From Crotophaga sulcirostris (lineage: Eukaryota > Chordata > Aves > Cuculiformes > Crotophagidae): DNA of 64,000 nucleotides. Under the pieces are notes generated by a model. It saw only the letters and a list, made by a program, of their open reading frames with translations, was not told where the DNA came from and ran no database searches. Position 1 is the stretch's first letter; each line of letters begins with the position of its first letter. The stretch covers positions 308,524 to 372,523 of the forward strand of contig VYZB01000124.1 in NCBI GenBank assembly GCA_013397455.1. The letters run 5' to 3'. A program made the translations under genes and the position numbers. Positions 56,773-64,000 of the stretch are shown here, one piece after another.

Positions 56773-59700
56773 TTCATCATCCCGCCTGGAAAGAGGGCAC
56801 TGGCAAAGCCATCACCCTCCCAGCAGGTGAGGGTGGATCTGCTCTTCCCTCTCCCGCCGGGATGCAGCTACAAATCCCTGTTCCGCAAAATCCCGCAGGG
56901 AGAAGCCCGAGCTCTCTTAGCCCCACGCTGAGCGCGGCTGGGGGGTGCACGGCCCCGCGGGGCTGCGCTGGAGAACGGGACCCTCCTTCCACAGAGGGAT
57001 ATAAACACGGGGGTGAAACCGCTTGGCCCAGCATCCAGGAGCGGGCAGGAGGTCGGAGAGAAGAGGCAAGGTCCCTCTCCAGGTGATGAGCAGAGGCAGG
57101 AACCAAACCCACCTTCCTGGACTGCGGAGGCACAGACCAAGCTGCATTTTTTGGCTGATGTTGGCATTGATTGAATCTTGTGTTGTGGGTTCCTGGAACT
57201 CACTACAGGCTTCCCTGCTTTATCTGGTCCTCACACATCACCCAGATGGATGGTTTGTTCTTGACCTGCACATGCTCGGGCATAGAAATTGGTATCTGCA
57301 GGCACAGAGGCTTCAATTGCATCTGTAGGCATAGAGGCTTCAGTTGCATCTGTCAGTGCTGTATTGATCTTCCTTTGCTTTATCAAAAGATCAGTAAGCT
57401 TCTAAAACATCACCTTCATCCTTATTTAGGTCAAGAATAGCCTCTCCCCTTGTATTTGGGAAACTAAAGCACAAAGGCATTTGGTCCTTTGCTCAAATTC
57501 TGGGGAAAAGCCCAAAGCCAGGGAGGGGCTCTTTATCTGGGATAGGATGAGGGGGAAAGGGAGGAGATTGAGATAAGACATTGGGAAGAAATGTTTTGCT
57601 GTGAGGGTGGGGAGGCCCTGGCCCAGGCTGCCCAGAGCAGTGGTGGCTGCCCCATCCCTGGAGGTGTTCGAGACCAGGTTGGATGGGGCTTGGAGCCCCC
57701 TGCTCCAGTGGGAGGTGTCCCTGCCCCTGGCAGGGGGTGGGACTGGATGAGCTTTAACCAAGGTGCATTGCCTTTCACTCTGCTCTCCCTGACCTGTTCC
57801 CACATCAATGTTTCTACCTGTCCTTTGAGGCTGCGTTAGCAACACCCATTTTCATGTCACATCAGCTTTGTACCAGCTGTCAGTGTTGGTAGCAGAGGAT
57901 GGAGGCACCACTGGGTGCAAATGTCACTTAATACCCACAAAGCACAGCCAGGCCAGTCTGTTTCTCCTTGAGCCCTAACAAGGTTCAGACACTCAGCTGG
58001 GATTTAGGGAATTGCACTCCAACACCACACATCCTCTGTCACCCTGGGCAAGTGAGCAAGAGGGCAGTGGCACTGCTGAGGTGTGGTCATCGCTCAGGCA
58101 GCTGCTGTTCCTGCATGCAGACTCATCCCAGCAGGGTTTGGAGAAGAGAAATAGAAATTCCACTACCTGTCTTTACCATACAGGAAAGAGAGGGGATTTT
58201 CCAGCTTCTAAGTCCTCAGGCAGTGTGAATACCCCTCAGCTATCCTCTTCTGCCTCCAGGGCATCGTGTTCATAAGGTCAAGTGCTCTGAAGACTGAGAG
58301 GAATTCACATGCCATGAATGGATCAAGTGCTCCACCACAACAGGACCTTTGGGAAGGGCCTCCAACCTGTGCTCCCTCTCAAGGTTCAGTGGCTTTCAAA
58401 ACAGCATTGCCCGGGGGCGAGATGGGTGATGGCCACAGCTCAAGGTTAGCTCAGAGGAGTTTCATGCATGGAGGTTTGGAATGAATGCATCTTCAGCCAC
58501 ACATAAACCTTGCAAAAAAAAAAAATCAGCAAGGGGTTACACAACATCAAAGCAATCAAATCACTATCTGATGCTCTGCCATACATAAAAATGAATGTGT
58601 GGATCCATCACCCCTTAAAGTGGATCCATGGAATTAGGTGCCTTAAAGCTGGTGGGAAAAGCTCATCACGTGTGGCAACAAGCCAGCAGTGAGGCTGCCC
58701 CGTATGCCAATACCTGTGTTTTTCTCCTTCCTTCCAAACAAAGCTCTGTTCCAGAAATCTCTCTCCATCTCACTAACACTCTTCTCTTCCAAGCTGTTTA
58801 ATCAATTACCTTCCTTCCATGCGTACCGTGTTAATTTCAGCACAGTTCTCTTTGTGCATTGCCGACAGCGTTCTGTTGGGTTTGGAGGCTTTTCAAATAA
58901 AAAAAAAAAATCCCTGTCCAGCACAAGACCGTTTCATCAACCTCTTTGTACTTGTAATTTATTCGGTCCTTGCTGTCAGCACAGCCGAGTGCCGGCGCTG
59001 CCAGGCGTAGCTGGAATTTTGCACGCGTGAGTTGAGCCCGTGGCAGCCTCCGGGCTGGTGTTGGGCTGCTCCACTCCTGCACTGGGAAACCTCCACAGCA
59101 GATTTTTTGATGCTTATTTGGCTTTATCTAACTCTGTTCATGTATTGTATGACTTTAAAGCACAAAATTCACCCTACTTATTCACGCTAATGGATTTGTA
59201 TAAATACAGGTGGACACTAATTCGGACTTCCTGAGCGAAGGACACCATGCAACAGGTTTGTGTGCTGTACCACCAGAGAGAACAGGCACCTGTTACACAG
59301 AGCTGCGTCTCCTCTCATCCACACATCAGCCCCACACTCCCAACAGCTTCACCTGACACTTCCCCTGGCTACTCCAAACACCTTCTCCCAAGCCAGCTCG
59401 CTGCCAAGACTCTCTGTGTAGCTACCTGCATTGGGCTTTGCTGGGAAAGGCAGACTGCTCTCTTTAGAACAGGACGTCTTTTAATCCTATGATATAATCC
59501 CTTTCATTTTGGAACCAAACCACTTTAACGTAAAAATAGACACTTTCTCCCTTGTTTTTTCCTCTCCAGGCTTTAACAAATGTACTCGAAAGCAGATGAC
59601 TGTTTATTCAGTGCTGTACATCAGCACAGCAGTTCACAAGAACACAGGTGTTTTTATGCCAAGTGACGTTACGCCCGTGTAGAAAAGCACACCTGGGCCT

Positions 59701-61020
59701 CACCTGTCTGTGCTACCTGCACGGGAGGAAGCCGTGTCTGCAGCCAGAACAGAGGCTTAACTGAGGTAACCCCTCCCAAAGTCCTTCTGGAGGAGGTGTG
59801 GCTGGGAACCCTGCCTCCCTGTACGCTGCTTACCTCGGGAACTGGGCAAGAGGCAATTCCGGAAGCATCCGGAGCAGAATGAAGTAACTGAGCATGGAAA
59901 CACTGACTATCTTTTAGAATTGGAAAATGAAGATCTGAGGTTGACCTGCTCCAAGCTGTATCCAGGTAGCTAGAATGAGAAAAAAAGGAAAACAGGAAGT
60001 CTCTAGAGAACAGTTAGGTCAGGTTGCCCATATTTGAATAAATTGATATTGCTTTTTGTACAACGTCCGAGCTACTTCACTACCTTGATTCCACTCATTT
60101 CACATACCGAGTATGAAATAATTCATTTCCATCAGTGAGCAAAGGTCAAGGCAGAGAGTTTGTCGACCCAGGAACAGGTTAACTCACACCCCACAGCAGT
60201 GCTCTGCCCAAGCTCCAAGGAGCTTCCTGGGTATCTGCTGCCTACCTCAACCAGTTGCTTTTTCTCAGCCAAGATGTCATCAGAACTATGACAAAGAGCT
60301 ACAAACCAACAGCTACTGCAAGGGGACCAGGAAAGAGTTAGGCTTCCCCCAGCACAGGCAACAGGGACAACCTCCAAAACCATCCAGCAACAATGCATTT
60401 GTAACAGGTACCCGAGTGGTGTTATACCAAGCAGTAATTCACATTATGGAACAGAATGTCAGAGGGAGCTGCAGAGGTCAAAAGAAGTTCAAATGAAGAT
60501 TAGTCAAGTTCTACTGGTAATTACAGACAGTAATCCCGCGCAGCCTCCAGCTCAGGAAATCGGTAGACAAGAGGTCAGCTAAAGGAAGGCTGACTGCAAA
60601 TCCTTTCAGCTGCTTTCCCTCCATATTAAAACTAAGAAAACCTTGAGAGTTTGGATGTAAAACTGTCAGAAGAGTCACTGTCACACTGTGGCACCTGCAA
60701 GATGGACCACAAGAAGCCTTATGCATCTTGTTTCCCCCAGAGCAGACAGAGGAATTTTACCCAGCAGGCAGTGGTTCTAGAAGGATCTACTCAGAGAGCT
60801 TGAAAGGCTTGGGTATCAGCACCCTATTTCACAGTGCACCCATCTGCCCCTCCAGGATGAGCCCAGCACAACTTCTACTGCACCTACACTCAGGGTGTAA
60901 CACCTGAGGCAGGTCTGGAATCCACTACAATTGGGAAATCTCTTCATCCAGCACCGAATTTCTCTCCTTAGGAGTAGGCACAGTGGTACAAGCTCATAAG
61001 AAACCACTATCAAGTGAATT
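56773..61020. other. Intergenic between SDR and CCNL2; no gene supported
   Basis: GC content is high near 56800-57100 and falls to the right. One CR1 fragment is present. Open frames on both strands lack domains and splice-consistent partners, and no RNA gene was recognised. The right end meets the probable CCNL2 3' UTR. Confidence 0.45.
57498..57758 (+). mobile_element. CR1 3' fragment without tail
   Basis: The match runs from GCCAGGGAGGGGCTCTTTAT through GGTGGGGAGGCCCTGGCCCA to GGGACTGGATGAGCTTTAA, where it breaks off before the terminal repeats. Confidence 0.85.
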
Positions 61021-61038
61021 TGATAGAAAATCAAATAC

Positions 61039-61044
61039 TTTAAT
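61039..61044 (-). promoter_or_regulatory. CCNL2: Candidate CCNL2 polyadenylation signal
   Basis: The minus strand reads ATTAAA here, about 990 nt after the stop codon. An AATAAA also overlaps the stop codon itself (62031-62036), but using it would leave almost no 3' UTR. Transcript data must decide. Confidence 0.35.
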
Positions 61045-62034
61045 GAAGTTGGGGAGCATGAAGAGTAACAGCTCAGCTATACCACTAGAACTGATACTAC
61101 TGGGCTGTGGAGAGGTTGCTATTTGTTTGTAAATGCTCTGTTCTTCAACAAGCATGCAGATCGACAAACTACTAATTCTTCAGAGTGTCAAAGATCCTGA
61201 GTAAAGAATTTCAAACCACTTAAAATGAATATATAGGAAATGCCTTATGAGCTGGTGGCCTGCACGCAGCATTGCACAGATAAAAATATACTACTCTCAA
61301 TACACAGAGCTAAATACTTTCACATTTATCAGAATCTTCTACACGAGTATTTCGATAGAATTCAAGTTTCGAGTTTTCTGTATATATCTTCCACCTGTAT
61401 TAAACAAATGATTATTTACATTGTGGATAAAGTGTAAAGGCTAGTAAGGCCATATTTCCATACTGTATACTGTAACACTGCAAAATATATATACACGTAT
61501 AGAACCTAATATAGGCAACAGTTCTAGAAAAGTCACCTTACATTTGTACAACATAATTGAGTCAGTATGAAAAGACAGCGTTGTTAGCACCAAGCACTCC
61601 AATGGTGTTTATGAACGGTCTTGAGCCTTCTAGTTCCACAGGGAAGGACTGTTCAGCACAGTATTCCAACTACTGAGCAACGGAGGTCCTGCTTGCAGAA
61701 CTGGAAGTCCCAAACAACACTCCACTGCACTACGGTACGCGAATTACTAAAGAGCAGGCATAGGAGCATCCGGAGACAAGTTCTGCAGTGTTATGAGGCG
61801 ACCATCCGGCAGAACAGCCACCAAGACATCTATTGGATTAAGTTTTTCACATCATCCTGTCCTCTTAAGAATCTTTCCCTTGGATTCATCATGATAGGAA
61901 GTAAAGAACTGCCAGCAGAACGGACATTACTCAAGCTGGGTGGTTTACAAGCCAGGTTAACCCTATACTGCAAAGACCAAAACAGGGAAGAACTCCACTG
62001 CTTCTATTCCAAAGGAAAGAACGTTTTGCTTTAT

Positions 62035-62389
62035 TCACCGCCTGTGCCTACTGTGGCCAGGATGGTCTCGCTCATAGCGATGACTTGCTCGCTCATAGGA
62101 GCGGGAACGCTCGTGCCTGTGATTCCTATAGTAGTGACTCTTCTTCTTGTACTTCCCCGAATGGTCCGAGCGCTCTCGGGATCGGCTCCTGGACCGCGAC
62201 GAACTCCTGCTGCGCGATTTCCGTGGTTTGTGTGTTGAGTATTTGTAGTCCTTTGATTTCTTGTAACTCCTCACCTTGGAACCTTTGTAGCCAGCACTGT
62301 GGTTGAACTGTCTTGGAGGAGAGTCACTGCGGCTCCGAGAACGGCTGTGGGATTTGGAACCGCTTGAAGTGGAGTAACTTTCACTTTTC
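62035..62389 (-). CDS. CCNL2: CCNL2 last exon: main RS domain and stop
   Basis: After CTTCTTCCATAG the exon encodes 117 residues rich in Arg-Ser dipeptides and Tyr/His near the end, then TGA. The stop codon overlaps an AATAAA (TGAATAAAGC). Confidence 0.95.
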
Positions 62390-63381
62390 CTATGGAAGAA
62401 GGACAGGAGAGAAAACATAGGATTTTCTTTTTAATAAATAGAATTACTCTACATCGCTATTAGCACCTAAATGTAGTCACAACACACACACTTCAAATAC
62501 CACACAAACACTTCTCATTTACAGAGCCAGGGTGTGCAAACACAGTTTGAGACCAGGCACTTGGCTCTCTCTTGTGTTATGTATCCCACAAAAACTAATC
62601 TTGTGTGCCAGAATTATCTGGTTACTGCAGAAACACTGACTTCTAGAAACTCAGAAAGTCAAACTTGCACTGAGAAGTGTCAATCTCTACTACTCTCAAC
62701 TAGATACAAACAAGATGATTTTGTGTTTTGTAAATTCATGTTTTGCAGGAGGCAGCTGCCAATGAGACTAAGGCTGGAGTTCATCTACTGCAGAAAATGG
62801 TTTAACTACTCCAGTACAGTTCAGTAAAAGCATAACTCATTAGAGGCTGTAGCCACAAACACCCATTTTTAAATACATAAAACCCCAACCAACAAAGAAA
62901 CCCCACTGTGTGGTGGGCCACGTGTCACCAGCAAACAGGCTGACATTCCAAAGTTTCCCAACATGCTCACACTCTCCTTTCCGTCTGTTTGGCACAGGTA
63001 CGACAAGGTCAGACCCTGCAGCTCCTTTCACTCTGGGAAATTTGAGTCTGGGAGCTTCTCACAGCACGCCCTTTTACAGGAGTACATACCTGTGCTTAGG
63101 GGATGCAGATCTGGATGGGGATCTTGAGTAACTTTGATCTCTACTTCCACTTCGGCTTCCGCTTTCTCTTCCTTTCTGAACCCTGTGAGACACAATGAAC
63201 AGTAAGTTGTTTTGCTTAAAGCAGTCATGGGAAAAGTAAGCTGTTTCATTATGAAAGCCTTACCCATTTACTGGGCTATTTGAACTGGTTCTTTTTGCTC
63301 CCTCCATTTTCCTTTTAGCATTCTTCATTGCCTGAACAGGTAGCGGTGAGGGCTTATTTCCTTTAACCTCTTTTGGAGACT
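62035..63381 (-). CDS. CCNL2: CCNL2 (cyclin L2), C-terminal RS-domain exons, partial
   Basis: Cyclin L2 is a nuclear-speckle cyclin that partners CDK11 and related kinases and affects transcription and pre-mRNA splicing. Three final exons are present: 63264-63381, 63090-63182 and 62035-62389, encoding the last 187 aa. The order is a linker ([16 protein letters not shown]), a basic stretch ([12 protein letters not shown]), then the Arg-Ser domain ([44 protein letters not shown]), ending [16 protein letters not shown] and HPGHSRHRR. This distinguishes it from splicing-factor RS domains and, together with gene order, favours CCNL2 over CCNL1. The cyclin boxes lie right of the window. The upstream exon supplies one base to the codon at 63381. 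The exon order and phases are consistent. Confidence 0.95.
63090..63182 (-). CDS. CCNL2: CCNL2 penultimate exon: first RS repeats
   Basis: The exon encodes [20 protein letters not shown] and PSRSASPKH. Acceptor TGTCTCACAG, donor CACAG|GTATGT. One base completes the preceding codon and two carry over to the next. Confidence 0.93.
63264..63381 (-). CDS. CCNL2: CCNL2 exon: linker before the RS domain
   Basis: The exon encodes [20 protein letters not shown] and [10 protein letters not shown]. Acceptor TTTTTCCTAG, donor AATGG|GTAAGG. It joins the next exon in phase. Confidence 0.92.
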
Positions 63382-64000
63382 CTAGGAAAAACAAGCCTTT
63401 GTTACCTTCTTTTGAAAGCATGGGTAGGGACTGAGAGGAGGACAGAAGCCTCCCCTCGCCCCATTTCATCACCTTTGTAACCATGAGGACTCTATATATG
63501 TAGTTAGCACGTATGTGCACACACAACCACCCACAGAAGTCCATCAGAAGAAGTTCAAAGAAGGCAGAAGTTCATCTGAAATGTTTCTACCAACACACTG
63601 AAGTAACACCAGGGAGCTAAATGCCCATCGCTTTCAAAGCCACTCCAGGAAGGCAAAACGGCAACTTCCTTCTCTTCCCAATTATGCAGTAGCTTTATAA
63701 AGGCAAACTGAAGAGGAAGATGGCACATGTTATCTTCTAGGCAGGACATGCACCAGGCTGGAAACCTTCTTCCAAGTATGCAGGAAAATATTCCCCACCT
63801 GTCAGCCAAAAATACTACTCCTGCCAGAGTTCCTGATCACACCCATACTCTCATATTGCTTTAGCATCACGTCCCAATCGCAAGTATTTGTTAGAGCTTA
63901 CGGCCAAAACCATATAAAAGCAAGCCCCTGTACTATAAAATTTTATACCAGCCTTCATTTTAGACTGATTTAATTTAATAATTTCTTGGAACAGACAAAA
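63382..64000 (-). other. CCNL2: CCNL2 intron running off the window
   Basis: No further CCNL2 exon was found between 63382 and the right edge. The sequence lacks repeats and is inferred to be intronic because the preceding codon needs a base from an upstream exon. Confidence 0.6.

Noticed and set aside
61621..62238. 205-codon open frame on the plus strand over the last CCNL2 exon
   Set aside because: It is the antisense of the RS-domain codons, which rarely produce stops on the other strand. The minus-strand exon is the real one.
1..64000. CRISPR array, operon or prokaryotic features
   Set aside because: Introns, CR1 LINEs, a CpG-island promoter and vertebrate genes exclude a prokaryotic origin. 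The repeats are interspersed LINEs, not regularly spaced arrays.
1..64000. Endogenous retrovirus or other viral insertion
   Set aside because: I saw no long terminal repeats, primer-binding site or gag/pol/env-like frames. The only reverse transcriptase is of CR1 LINE type.

Overview
The window is vertebrate nuclear DNA, and the evidence points to a bird. The genes are split by introns. The only abundant interspersed repeats are CR1 LINE fragments, nearly all 5'-truncated. The gene order MXRA8 - AURKAIP1 - CCNL2 is the one I know from human 1p36.33 and its avian counterpart. Several CR1 copies are nearly identical, so CR1 was active recently. CR1-rich lineages such as woodpeckers and their relatives would fit, but I cannot name a species.

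All four genes are on the minus strand, so the window reads right to left. (1) 62035-63381: the last three exons of CCNL2 (cyclin L2), encoding its C-terminal RS domain; the rest lies beyond the right edge. (2) 44549-56226: a complete six-exon short-chain dehydrogenase/reductase of the C-factor/sniffer type, 253 aa, with an 8.9-kb first intron that holds an old CR1 reverse-transcriptase fragment and the only assembly gap (52040-52454). (3) 39491-41668: complete AURKAIP1 (mitoribosomal protein mS38), 202 aa in three coding exons, with a probable noncoding first exon in a CpG-rich promoter near 42410-42560. (4) 7099-23764: complete MXRA8 (limitrin/DICAM), 436 aa in ten coding exons, including a 21-bp microexon. 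I assembled every exon by following splice sites and reading phase; in all four genes the phases match across every junction and the reading frames close.

The rest is intergenic or intronic. 1-7098 is the 3' flank of MXRA8. 23765-39490 separates MXRA8 from AURKAIP1 and has no gene I can support; it contains one half of a 332-bp inverted duplication (23121-23452 against 28877-29208) whose second copy sits between two ~100-bp direct repeats. 56600-62034 separates the reductase from CCNL2.

The genes do not form a pathway. They act in cell adhesion (MXRA8), mitochondrial translation (AURKAIP1), NAD(P)H-dependent reduction (the SDR) and transcription/splicing (CCNL2). I found no wholly new biological system. 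The items most worth checking are the inverted duplication with its long flanking repeats, a young CR1 group with an ACTGTGAA-type 3' tail, a GCTCG minisatellite directly upstream of the reductase start codon, and LGD in place of RGD in the second Ig domain of MXRA8.
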